Assembly (NCBI GenBank): GCA_964630305.1
Contig: CAZVTR010000007.1
Location: 1-63,451, forward strand
Direction: 5' to 3'
From: JAKPPT01 sp964630305
GTDB lineage: Bacteria; Spirochaetota; Spirochaetia; Treponematales; UBA12059
Length of the DNA stretch: 63,451 nucleotides
Shown here: positions 1 through 7,934 of the stretch, in pieces
Numbering within the stretch: the stretch's first letter is position 1
How the letters are laid out: the number at the start of each line of letters is the position of its first letter
Translations under genes and position numbers: made by a program
Notes under the pieces: generated by a model
Databases searched by the model: none
What the model was told of the DNA's origin: nothing
What the model saw: only the letters and a program-made list of their open reading frames with translations

Positions 1-478
1 ACATTTTAAATAACGAATCTTCGCTAAAACCTAACTCTCTAAACCCCATAAATCGTGCTCCATAAACAATCTCAAATCCAAAACCCGACAATCCTGTATA
101 CGATTGCCCGCTTTCAGTTGGTTTAGCGCCGATAAGATTCTCGGGTGATTTATAGCTTAAACCGCAAAACACAGTTTTATGAACTGCATATACTTTACCA
201 TTAGTGTTTTCTACTAATTCTGGTCTTTCAAGAAAATAAAAAAATAGTAACCTGATATCATAGTCCTTAAATTGATAGAGTTCATATACCTCACGTGCTC
301 TCGATTCCAGAAAAAGCTCCAAATCAAATTGCATGGTGGTCCTTTCATCTGCAGGAATAAACTGATGGAGACTGGTGGTAATCGTTGGTATATATTTCCC
401 TAACAGCAAACCTCGATACTTAAAACCCAAATTGACCCATGGCACTATCGATGTTTCAAAATCAAATATATTTGCCAT
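1..478 (-). CDS. Hypothetical protein, 3' end beyond left edge, probable 5' frameshift
   Basis: An open frame on the minus strand runs off the left edge and encodes at least 159 residues starting MANIFDFETSIVPWVNLGF. It has no signal peptide or family that I recognise; many aromatic residues and glycines suggest a structured protein. The in-frame ATG at 478 has no Shine-Dalgarno sequence. Upstream, a strong AAAAGGAGC (521-529) precedes an ATG at 514-516, but that ATG is in another frame and reads MKKAI then stop. One extra A in its six-A run (508-513) would join it to this gene as MKKSNIIKQAERLM-. A promoter at 535-563 fits that upstream start. The gene may therefore carry a sequencing error or a real frameshift. 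It is divergent from the cyclase at 642. Confidence 0.6.
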   Translation of the reverse strand, partial: MANIFDFETSIVPWVNLGFKYRGLLLGKYIPTITTSLHQFIPADERTTMQFDLELFLESRAREVYELYQFKDYDIRLLFFYFLERPELVENTNGKVYAVHKTVFCGLSYKSPENLIGAKPTESGQSYTGLSGFGFEIVYGARFMGFRELGFSEDSLFKM

Positions 479-534
479 TAAACGTTCAGCCTGCTTAATT
501 ATATTGCTTTTTTCATTTTTGCTCCTTTTATTTA

Positions 535-563
535 ACTATAAACTGCGCTTCACTATTTTACAA
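535..563 (-). promoter_or_regulatory. Promoter of the partial left-edge gene
   Basis: On the minus strand, TTGTAA (558-563), a 17-nt spacer and TATAGT (535-540) form a sigma-70 type promoter. Transcription would start about 6 nt upstream of AAAAGGAGC and the ATG at 514-516. Confidence 0.5.
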
Positions 564-641
564 CAAATATATTTAGTATTTGACAAGACTGTACTTACGA
601 TTGAAAATTAAAAGTATGCAATAAACAATAAGGAGCCAGCA

Positions 642-3365
642 ATGGACCAGAAAAAAAAGTCATCTAACCGCATAGTAATTATCAGTACTGTTGCAGGAAC
701 AATCGCTTTGGTTTTCGCTCTGCTCAGCCTATTCGTATTTTGGGAACCAGTAGAATATGCATTATACGACGTGTTCTTAAAAATAAAACCTTCAATCCAG
801 GAAGACAAAAGCCTTCTCATTATCGATGTTGATGATAAGTCAATTATTGAAAAGGGAGACTGGCCATGGCCGCGCAGCAATATGGCTAAAATTCTTGAAG
901 TCTTAACGCTCGCTCAAGCGCTCAACCTGGTATTTGATATTGAATTTCTTGAAAACAGCCCCATGAGTGTAGACCGTCAATATCTTATGTATGGTCTGCC
1001 GCTTGATTTTTCCATAACCTTTGCGGATATCGGAGATAATATTGAATATTCGTTTTCAATGCTCAAAGCAAAACAAACAACATTTGATGAATTGCTGCCG
1101 CTTTTGCTCGACAGCATTGCAGAATCAAAAAAAATTCTTCTCTCTAACGCGTATAAAGTTGCTATAGAAAATGATATCTACCTTGGCCAGGCAATGCGTC
1201 TCTTTGGCAATGCTTACACAACGCTTAATTTGCAAAAAGATCTGGCACTAGGCGGGAGGCAAACTAAAGAACTTAAAAATTATGCTCAAAGCAATTTTTC
1301 TTATAAAAATGTAAAAAATAATTTCCCATGGAAAATAGAATACGTTGATTTTCTTGTCCCTATATCAGAAGTATCCGAAAACGCTAAAAGCGCAGGATTT
1401 ACTAATGTCACTATTGATAAAGATGGAACGCGAAGGAGGATTAAGCTTGTAGAAAAGGTTGGTGATGCGTATTATCTCCAGCTCGCGTTTAGGCCGCTTA
1501 TTGCTCTCATGGGGAATCCGGAAATAACGCTGCAAAATCATACAATTTTACTAAAAGATGCGCTTGTTCAAGGCAAAAAAACTACTATTGCAATACCGGT
1601 AGACAATAACGGCAACATGCTTATCAATTGGCCCAAAAAAACTTATAAAAACAGCTTTGAGCATATTTCTGCAATCGAATTGCTTGCTTTACCAGACACA
1701 GAAGAGAAAATCTTTTCTCTTTTACAAAAGTTACGAACAAGTAAACTATGGACATACTGCAGTCTTGGCTATCAACCTATTGATGAAGCGTTAACTGCAT
1801 ATTCTGCAATGTTTGCTTCAAAAATAAATGCATTAGAAACAGGTGAAGCATCTGCAAAGCAGCAGTGGATAGCTGATCGCAATCAATTTTATAGTATTCT
1901 TGAACAATTTATAAACGCACAGTATGGCAATGAAATTCTTTCTGTTATTGATACGCTCAAAGCACCAACATCGCTCAAACAATCAATCAAAGATGAGGGC
2001 ACCTCGCTTAATGCAATCTTTATAGAACTTGCTAATTCAGTAAAGACATTTAACGAAAGTTATGCTTCTATCACAAAACGTCTTGCTAACAAATTTTGCA
2101 TTATTGGCTGGTCGGCAACAGCAACTACCGATATTGGTGTAAATCCTTTTGAAGAAAAATATATAAATATTGGCACCCATGCAGCAGTTGTTAATACTAT
2201 TTTAAACAACAAGTTTCTCACTGAAGGTCCAAACTGGATTAGTGCATTACTTTGTATTATTTTATGTATGCTGATTGTTTATATTGTTTTAGTGCTTAAT
2301 GAGCATCCTGCTTTACGAATAATATCCGGATTGCTATATATCGCTCTTTGTTTTGTGATAATTTATTTTATTTTTTTAACAACTGGAATGTTTATTAAAT
2401 TTGTAGCACCAGCTCTAAGCATTATCATTTCTTATTTTTCTGCCATTCTCATTTCTATTATTTTTAGCGAGCGGGAAAAAAGTTTTATAAAGAAAGCTTT
2501 TGGCACATACCTCTCCAAAGATATAATTAAAGAAATTATTGGAAATCCTGCAATGCTAAGACTTGGAGGCGAGCAGAAATGTATTACTGCATTGTTTACC
2601 GATGTCAAAGGTTTTTCGACTATCTCTGAACAGCTTGATCCTGAACAGCTTGTATTTTTACTTAACATTTATCTTTCACGAATGAGTGATATTATTCTTG
2701 CTAATCAAGGGACAATTGACAAATTTGAGGGAGATGCAATTATTTCCTTTTTTGGAGCACCGGTTTGGACCGAACTCCATGCACGAAATGCCTGTATCTC
2801 TGCGATACGAATTAAACAAGCTGAAGTTGAATTAAACCAGAAAATACTTGCAGAAAAGCTTTCTCCAAATCCCCTACTTACGCGAATTGGAATTAATACG
2901 GGCGATATGGTTGTCGGCAATATGGGTACCGATCAAAAAATGAATTACACAATTATGGGCAATGCGGTTAACCTTGCATCCCGACTTGAAGGAGTAAACA
3001 AGCAATATGGCAGCTGGATACTGATTAGTGATGAGACATATAAGAATGCTGGAGAAGGTTTCATTGTACGTGTTTTTGATAGAGTTCGTGTAGTTGGGAT
3101 TACTACACCTGTTCAGCTTTATGAACTTGTTGGATTAGAACAAGAGATGTCTTCTGATGAAATTGCATTCATACAGCAATTCAATCGAGCTCATGAGCTC
3201 TTTGAGCAAAAACGATACCAGGAAAGCAAGAAAGCTTTTACGGCACTGCTCAAACTTAAAGAAGATGATGCTCCATCAAAAACCTATTTAACCCGCTGTG
3301 AAAACTTTATTAAGAATCCGCCACGAAATGACTGGGATGGAGTATTCAATTTAACCGAAAAATAA
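642..3365 (+). CDS. CHASE2-domain class III adenylate/guanylate cyclase
   Basis: This is a membrane receptor cyclase of 907 residues that should make cAMP or cGMP. A TM helix at about residues 12-33 leads into a large extracytoplasmic CHASE2 domain (DVDDKSIIEKGDWPWPRS near residue 60). A cluster of TM helices follows at about 530-615, then a cytoplasmic cyclase domain at about 640-815. Both metal-binding aspartates are visible (FTDVKGF near 652 and DKFEGDAI near 697), as is GNAVNLASRLEG. The C-terminus has a short TPR-like helical region and ends in NPPRNDWDGVFN, a tail shared with the cyclase at 31820. AAGGAG sits 6-7 nt before the ATG. A TTGACA at 580-585 may be its -35 box but lacks a good -10. 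Nucleotide specificity cannot be decided here. Confidence 0.9.
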   Translation: MDQKKKSSNRIVIISTVAGTIALVFALLSLFVFWEPVEYALYDVFLKIKPSIQEDKSLLIIDVDDKSIIEKGDWPWPRSNMAKILEVLTLAQALNLVFDIEFLENSPMSVDRQYLMYGLPLDFSITFADIGDNIEYSFSMLKAKQTTFDELLPLLLDSIAESKKILLSNAYKVAIENDIYLGQAMRLFGNAYTTLNLQKDLALGGRQTKELKNYAQSNFSYKNVKNNFPWKIEYVDFLVPISEVSENAKSAGFTNVTIDKDGTRRRIKLVEKVGDAYYLQLAFRPLIALMGNPEITLQNHTILLKDALVQGKKTTIAIPVDNNGNMLINWPKKTYKNSFEHISAIELLALPDTEEKIFSLLQKLRTSKLWTYCSLGYQPIDEALTAYSAMFASKINALETGEASAKQQWIADRNQFYSILEQFINAQYGNEILSVIDTLKAPTSLKQSIKDEGTSLNAIFIELANSVKTFNESYASITKRLANKFCIIGWSATATTDIGVNPFEEKYINIGTHAAVVNTILNNKFLTEGPNWISALLCIILCMLIVYIVLVLNEHPALRIISGLLYIALCFVIIYFIFLTTGMFIKFVAPALSIIISYFSAILISIIFSEREKSFIKKAFGTYLSKDIIKEIIGNPAMLRLGGEQKCITALFTDVKGFSTISEQLDPEQLVFLLNIYLSRMSDIILANQGTIDKFEGDAIISFFGAPVWTELHARNACISAIRIKQAEVELNQKILAEKLSPNPLLTRIGINTGDMVVGNMGTDQKMNYTIMGNAVNLASRLEGVNKQYGSWILISDETYKNAGEGFIVRVFDRVRVVGITTPVQLYELVGLEQEMSSDEIAFIQQFNRAHELFEQKRYQESKKAFTALLKLKEDDAPSKTYLTRCENFIKNPPRNDWDGVFNLTEK

Positions 3366-3402
3366 AAATATAAATACAGCTATACTAGCAAGATTTTATA
3401 AT

Positions 3403-3954
3403 TTATTCCGGTTTCTGGCTTGTTATTTTTTCTCGTATTAGCTTATAGCTATACGCTGCAAACAGGAGCCCTATAATGCCTATCGAACCATACAAAAACA
3501 TCCATTTTAGTAGAGTCAACATGCTTGCTGCCAGAGCACTAGCTTTGCTGACCCCATGAAGCATAATATACGATACACTGATATTTTCTGCGATATCAGC
3601 TAAACCAGTCAGGAGCGGCAGAGCATAAAAAATAGTAAGCCAGTTAGGACCTTTGAGCTTTTTAACAAAAAACCCGGATGCAGTAAGCAAAAGGAAAACA
3701 TACAAAATAGGAAATGCAAGATCAAACGTAAACGCATTTTTAACATATAACACTCTCTGTTCAGCGCTGTACCATTGGTATTTTTCTAAAACGGAATCAG
3801 GACTGTAAAAAAGATTAGTATCAAACGCAGCAAATTCAGGAACAGGATCTACAAACGCAAGGTTCCAGCTAAAAGAAGCAATAATTACAAAAATTATAAG
3901 CATTAGCAGTGACGGAATAAGCATCCGTGAAAGAAAATCTGTTATTCTATTCAT
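3403..3954 (-). CDS. Four-TM membrane protein, unknown function
   Basis: This 183-residue protein (MNRITDFLSRMLIPSLLMLI-) has about four hydrophobic helices and a basic C-terminus (KLIREKITSQKPE). I do not recognise the family. An ATG 16 codons further upstream (4002) is open in frame, but a consensus promoter lies between it and 3954. I therefore chose 3954, where transcription would start almost exactly at the ATG. There is no Shine-Dalgarno sequence, so the gene looks leaderless. It lies tail to tail with the upstream cyclase. Confidence 0.7.
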   Translation of the reverse strand: MNRITDFLSRMLIPSLLMLIIFVIIASFSWNLAFVDPVPEFAAFDTNLFYSPDSVLEKYQWYSAEQRVLYVKNAFTFDLAFPILYVFLLLTASGFFVKKLKGPNWLTIFYALPLLTGLADIAENISVSYIMLHGVSKASALAASMLTLLKWMFLYGSIGIIGLLFAAYSYKLIREKITSQKPE

Positions 3955-3960
3955 AGAGCC

Positions 3961-3989
3961 AGTATAGTATATGGTATGAATTCTGTCAA
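3961..3989 (-). promoter_or_regulatory. Consensus promoter of a probable leaderless gene
   Basis: On the minus strand, TTGACA (3984-3989), a 17-nt spacer and TATACT (3961-3966) match the sigma-70 consensus closely. Only six bases (GGCTCT) separate the -10 box from the ATG at 3954, so the start site falls on the start codon. Confidence 0.7.
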
Positions 3990-4030
3990 AATTGTTAAAC
4001 ACATCTAATTATTAAAAATAAGCAATAATA

Positions 4031-4402
4031 TTATTTGGCTTTATCATTTGTCTTTAATTTTTCAATATAGTTTATAAGTTTGGTTATCGAAACCGGTTTT
4101 GCAAATACAATACTATCTGTTATGGTATCTAGTTTACGGAGCATCTCGCATGATGTATACCCTGTTGTAAAAACTATCATTGCATTTGAAAATTTCCTAA
4201 CCTGTTGAGCGACATCAATACCGCTCAGTGTTCCTGCAAGTAAAATGTCAAGAATAATAATGTCTGGCTTTTTTTCTTGTATTAAAGCAATACCTTTTTC
4301 ACCTTCGGTTTCAATTCCAAGACATGTATGTCCCGCATTTTCAAGACATCTCTGTATTTGTAAAGCAATTAAATATTCATCCTCTATAATAACAAATGTC
4401 AT
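4031..4402 (-). CDS. Single-domain response regulator (receiver only)
   Basis: This 123-residue CheY-like receiver has the acidic pair in FVIIEDEY, a phosphoacceptor Asp in IIILDILLAG, the Thr/Ser position in FTTGYTS and the conserved Lys in FAKPVS. No output domain is attached. The start at 4402 is preferred because the kinase gene upstream ends TAA one base before this ATG (TAATATG), which implies translational coupling. The kinase is the natural partner. Receivers of this kind next to HisKA_2-type kinases usually act by protein-protein contact, but the target is unknown. Confidence 0.85.
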   Translation of the reverse strand: MTFVIIEDEYLIALQIQRCLENAGHTCLGIETEGEKGIALIQEKKPDIIILDILLAGTLSGIDVAQQVRKFSNAMIVFTTGYTSCEMLRKLDTITDSIVFAKPVSITKLINYIEKLKTNDKAK

Positions 4403-4403
4403 A

Positions 4404-5987
4404 TTACACCCGTAATGCGTAACGTATAAGACCAAACTCTATTTGAACAGTAGTATCATTTACTATAGAAGCCTTACCCATTAGTTGTTTTTCTAGAAGA
4501 TCTATTACTATTTTCATTCTATCACCGCTGAACAAATCTTTACTTTCTAAATTTTTACCAATATCTGCAACATTTATTGCAACCAATCCGACTTCTCGAC
4601 TGATTTTTTTATATTTTATTTGCATTTTTAAATATTCATTATTCGAAAGTGCTGCAGACATACCAAGTATGCTCATAAAAACTTCATAGAGTACAAAACC
4701 TAATGGCAGGGCTATATCAAATAAGAATTTGTCATCAGTGGTATCAGAACACAATATATCAAGTTTTTGTTTTGTATTATGCTGAATAACAAGATCAACA
4801 AAGCCATTGATAAAATCACTAATTTTTATTGTTGAAAAATCGTCAGATTTTTCAACCAAGCCAAATACTAATGACATTATTGCTATATGTGCGTCAATGT
4901 TCTCAGCATATTGTAGCACAGCATTGTCCTTTGTGTTCCATGCATTTATATAAAGCAATGAAGAAATTACTGCCATATTATTTCTTGTTCTATGTAAAAG
5001 TTCATGCAAATATACCGTATTTTTCTCAAGAGAAGACTCAAGCGCAGACTCATGCTTTTTAACTAATGCAAATGCTTCATTTAAATTATTATTTACTATT
5101 TTTAATGCACTAGTTTTTCTATTTATCTGTTGTTTTAATAAAAGTGAAACAGCCAAAAATACAATACTGAAAGCTACGACAATTGCTATAAGGATATTAA
5201 AATAGCGAGGAATGTGATATATAGGTTTTTCATGCAGCCACCACGAAATCGATTTATAGTATTCTGATTGAGGATTATTAAGCATTCGTGCTAGCTCAGC
5301 ATCTATTGCTGCTAATATATCACTATTAGTATTTTTTTTAACAGCAAAATGCAATGTTGTTGTCTCAATTATAATTGGTGTTATCGCAAGCTTTTTAGTA
5401 TTCTGAGAATACGAATAAAATCTGCTTACGGCGGCTCCATCAGCCTGACCATTTTCTACTGCTGCTACAAGATCATCATACGTATCATAACTTAATACTT
5501 CTATCGACATCCCTAATTTAGACTCTAAATCTTTACATATTCCTTCTTGAATGGATCCTTTTAATACAGCTAACGTTTTCCCGTCAAGATTTTTTAAATC
5601 ATTATTAATCCCTCCTGGTTTTACAGCGATTTGAACCCAGGACAGTAATACAGGTATTCTTGTAAAATCAAGAAAGCTCGCCCGTTCAATGGAATATGCT
5701 ACATCCGGCAGAACATCAATAATTCCTTTATCCAATTTATTTAAAAGTTCATTCCATGTACCATAACTATATATTAAATTCCATCTATTTCTTTTTGCTA
5801 CAGCTTTTATAACATCTATAAAAATACCTTCTGCTTCACCTGTCGAAGAAATTGAAATTTTAGGCGGATTATTATAGACACCGACAACGACTGTTCTAAC
5901 ATTATCAGTACACATGATTAAATCAGAACTTTTAAAAAGAAAAACCAGTATTAAAATAACAAACAATAAAACTCTATTTTTTTTCAT
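4404..5987 (-). CDS. Sensor kinase with periplasmic solute-binding (SBP_bac_3) domain and degenerate ATPase
   Basis: This 527-residue protein has a signal/TM segment (about 7-25) and a periplasmic solute-binding type 3 domain (about 33-255). A TM helix at about 268-290 and a short coiled segment lead to a HisKA_2-like dimerisation box, ELLHRTRNNMAVISSLL, with a candidate phosphoacceptor His. The expected ATP-binding domain is strongly diverged: the N-box region reads LGFVLYEVFMSILGMSA instead of an LxLNELxTNAxKHA-like motif, and DNGxG is reduced to ADIGKNL. It may have lost kinase activity. Extracytoplasmic domains of this type bind small polar solutes such as amino acids; the ligand here is unknown. 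A 16-nt-spaced promoter lies at 6074-6101, and a hairpin in the leader holds the Shine-Dalgarno sequence in its loop. Confidence 0.85.
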   Translation of the reverse strand: MKKNRVLLFVILILVFLFKSSDLIMCTDNVRTVVVGVYNNPPKISISSTGEAEGIFIDVIKAVAKRNRWNLIYSYGTWNELLNKLDKGIIDVLPDVAYSIERASFLDFTRIPVLLSWVQIAVKPGGINNDLKNLDGKTLAVLKGSIQEGICKDLESKLGMSIEVLSYDTYDDLVAAVENGQADGAAVSRFYSYSQNTKKLAITPIIIETTTLHFAVKKNTNSDILAAIDAELARMLNNPQSEYYKSISWWLHEKPIYHIPRYFNILIAIVVAFSIVFLAVSLLLKQQINRKTSALKIVNNNLNEAFALVKKHESALESSLEKNTVYLHELLHRTRNNMAVISSLLYINAWNTKDNAVLQYAENIDAHIAIMSLVFGLVEKSDDFSTIKISDFINGFVDLVIQHNTKQKLDILCSDTTDDKFLFDIALPLGFVLYEVFMSILGMSAALSNNEYLKMQIKYKKISREVGLVAINVADIGKNLESKDLFSGDRMKIVIDLLEKQLMGKASIVNDTTVQIEFGLIRYALRV

Positions 5988-6021
5988 ATGCAGATTTCTC
6001 CCCTACTTTTACCATCTGCAT
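5988..6021 (-). promoter_or_regulatory. Leader hairpin enclosing the ribosome binding site of the sensor kinase
   Basis: On the minus strand, ATGCAGAT (6014-6021) and ATCTGCAT (5988-5995) form a perfect 8-bp stem. The 18-nt loop carries the ribosome binding site GGGGAGA (5997-6003). The stem ends directly against the ATG at 5987. The arrangement could limit translation, but this is inferred from sequence only. Confidence 0.45.
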
Positions 6022-6073
6022 CATATTTTGAAAAATTACATTCTATCTAGCTGCTTGTTGCATTACTATTTTA

Positions 6074-6101
6074 AGTATACTTTATGCATTCTAAAATGCA
6101 A
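6074..6101 (-). promoter_or_regulatory. Promoter of the sensor kinase/receiver pair, with overlapping inverted repeat
   Basis: TTGCAT (6096-6101), a 16-nt spacer and TATACT (6074-6079) lie on the minus strand. The inverted repeat TGCATT-CTAA-AATGCA (6085-6100) overlaps the -35 box and the spacer, as an operator might. The predicted leader is about 80 nt. Confidence 0.45.
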
Positions 6102-6208
6102 TATTTAAAACTAATTTTTTATATGCTATTAATAAATCTAGAAAATGGTTATACTCAACTCAATTGTAACTATAGTCATACGTTTCTGATATAATTAGGA
6201 GAAGAAGC

Positions 6209-7030
6209 ATGGATTTGAACATTACAGCTATCGAACAAGCATTTGGAAAACTTTACAGTATTGTACAAAAATTGCGAGCTCCCGACGGATGTCCGTGGGA
6301 TCGTGAACAAACGCCCCGAACAATCAGAGGTAATCTAATTGAGGAAGCGTATGAGCTTGTGGAAGCGATCAATGAAGGGAATCCGGAACACATCAAGGAA
6401 GAGCTCGGTGATATGTTTCTTTTACCCGTTATGTTTGCCGTAATGTATGATGAGCTAGGAGAAATCCAGACTACATCAGTCCTCAATGGTATTACAGAAA
6501 AAATTATCAGACGGCATCCCCATGTGTTTGGCGATGCGGAAGCCAGCACTCCCGATGAAGTTGTAAAGCAATGGAATGCTATCAAAGTCTCCCAGGAAGG
6601 AAAGAGAGAAAAAACATCGGTGCTCGATACGGTCAAACGAGGACTTCCTCCGCTTGAACGAGCATATAAAATTCAACAGGCTGCAGCCAAAGCAGGGTTT
6701 GACTGGCAAAGTGCTGATGGTGCATGGGAAAAAATGTTCGAAGAACTCAGCGAAGCTCGCGAAGCATGCACAAAGCTCGAGCGCGATCCTCAAAACAGCA
6801 ATGACCAAAACCATGCGCAGCTCGAAGAAGAATTGGGAGATTTGTTGTTTTCTCTTATCAATGTTGCCCGAAAACATCATGTAGATCCGTCCCTCGCATT
6901 ACAGCGCACAATAGATAAATTTACATATAGATTTCATTATGTAGAACAGCGTATGAAAGAAGCAGGGCTTGCTATGGAACAGAGCAACCTGGATATCATG
7001 GATAAATTTTGGGAAGAAGCCAAAAACTAA
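6209..7030 (+). CDS. mazG: Nucleoside triphosphate pyrophosphohydrolase MazG
   Basis: MazG hydrolyses (d)NTPs to the monophosphates and pyrophosphate, which clears non-canonical nucleotides. The 273-residue protein has the usual two-domain layout. The first MazG domain shows CPWDREQTPRTI, then EEAYELVEAI and KEELGDMFL, the EExxE and ExxD metal-binding helices. The second repeats the pattern with EELSEAREA and EEELGDLLFSL. The ribosome binding site AGGAGAAG sits 4-7 nt before the ATG. The TAA stop overlaps the TAG of the convergent gene on the other strand, so the two genes share four bases. Confidence 0.95.
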   Translation: MDLNITAIEQAFGKLYSIVQKLRAPDGCPWDREQTPRTIRGNLIEEAYELVEAINEGNPEHIKEELGDMFLLPVMFAVMYDELGEIQTTSVLNGITEKIIRRHPHVFGDAEASTPDEVVKQWNAIKVSQEGKREKTSVLDTVKRGLPPLERAYKIQQAAAKAGFDWQSADGAWEKMFEELSEAREACTKLERDPQNSNDQNHAQLEEELGDLLFSLINVARKHHVDPSLALQRTIDKFTYRFHYVEQRMKEAGLAMEQSNLDIMDKFWEEAKN

Positions 7031-7818
7031 TATACGCGGCGACGCCTGTACTTTCGTAGTGCAACAGCATATTTTTTAATGATGCTGATATCATTTTGAA
7101 GCTGATCCATAGGAAGCCCAGGATAGGGGCGAAGAATTACATAGCGCGCCATATCGGGACTATCAAACTGCTCATCAAAAGCATCGAGATATTGGCTCCA
7201 CTCTTCTTCATAGGTACAAAGACTGCGAATTTCTCCCTGCGGAGTGATAAACCTGGAACTCATAATCCCAATGTAACCTTTAAGTTCTGTAAAAATATTC
7301 ATCACAACATCAAAAGGCATCGTAAATGCTGGTTCCCAGGCTAGCTTTACAAACTCATGACCTATTTCTTTAATGAGATATGAAGCACGGCTATAGCTGT
7401 TTAAAACTGATGCAGCATCAAGATTGTAACACAGGCAAATACCTTTCTCACCTGCCAGATCACCTAACTGTTGACTGGTTTTAATAAACTGTGTTTCTTC
7501 TTTTGCAATATTGTGACTTTCTTGAGGAGCCCAGATTCGTACCGTAGAAGTGCCTAATGCTGTTGCTGTATTGAGAATTGTTTCAAAAATCGATTCATCA
7601 TGCTGACAAACTCTGAAAAGAGTTCCATAGCTTGCAACTGAAAAACCAGAGTAGAGTGTTGCCTTCATGTATTCATTGGCCTTTGCAGTATCACCTTCAT
7701 CAATAAAACCGTCAGAAGTCCATTCAATTGCATCTACCTGAAGCTTTTGCGCAAGCTTTAGGATTTCATCGGGACTATAATCAATAAACGATGACGATGA
7801 TAATGCAGTATGAATCAT
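7027..7818 (-). CDS. Sugar-phosphate isomerase/epimerase-like TIM-barrel protein
   Basis: This 263-residue protein resembles the AP-endonuclease-2/xylose-isomerase-like TIM-barrel family, with an N-terminal strand (MIHTALSSSSFIDYSP), VDAIEWTSDGF and repeated beta/alpha units. The expected metal-binding Glu/His residues are not obvious beyond VKLAWEPAF. I chose the ATG at 7818 because AGGAAAGG lies directly upstream; the ATG nine codons earlier (7845) has no ribosome binding site. The substrate is unknown. It converges on mazG and overlaps its stop codon. Confidence 0.7.
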   Translation of the reverse strand: MIHTALSSSSFIDYSPDEILKLAQKLQVDAIEWTSDGFIDEGDTAKANEYMKATLYSGFSVASYGTLFRVCQHDESIFETILNTATALGTSTVRIWAPQESHNIAKEETQFIKTSQQLGDLAGEKGICLCYNLDAASVLNSYSRASYLIKEIGHEFVKLAWEPAFTMPFDVVMNIFTELKGYIGIMSSRFITPQGEIRSLCTYEEEWSQYLDAFDEQFDSPDMARYVILRPYPGLPMDQLQNDISIIKKYAVALRKYRRRRVY

Positions 7819-7896
7819 GCCCTTTCCTGATTCTTTATTCTTCATATAACAATACCATGTTTTATAAAAATCTACAAATTTTTATTGAAAAATCCT

Positions 7897-7925
7897 TTTA
7901 CTTATATAAAAAGTAAGGTTATACT
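7897..7925 (+). promoter_or_regulatory. Promoter of the GH31-like gene
   Basis: TTTACT (7897-7902), a 17-nt spacer and TATACT (7920-7925) lie nine bases before the ATG at 7935. The transcript would have a leader of only about 2-3 nt, and no Shine-Dalgarno sequence is present. Confidence 0.45.
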
Positions 7926-7934
7926 AGAGCTGAC

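Noticed and set aside
608..880. 90-residue minus-strand frame opposite the cyclase start
   Set aside because: It lies wholly antisense to the start of a well-supported cyclase gene, with no ribosome binding site or recognisable motif.
2432..2920. Minus-strand frames opposite the CHASE2 cyclase
   Set aside because: They are antisense shadows of the conserved cyclase domain.
6164..6195. TATAAT at 6190-6195 as mazG promoter
   Set aside because: No -35 box lies at a workable distance (TTGTAA is 20 nt away), and the ribosome binding site would fall upstream of the start site.
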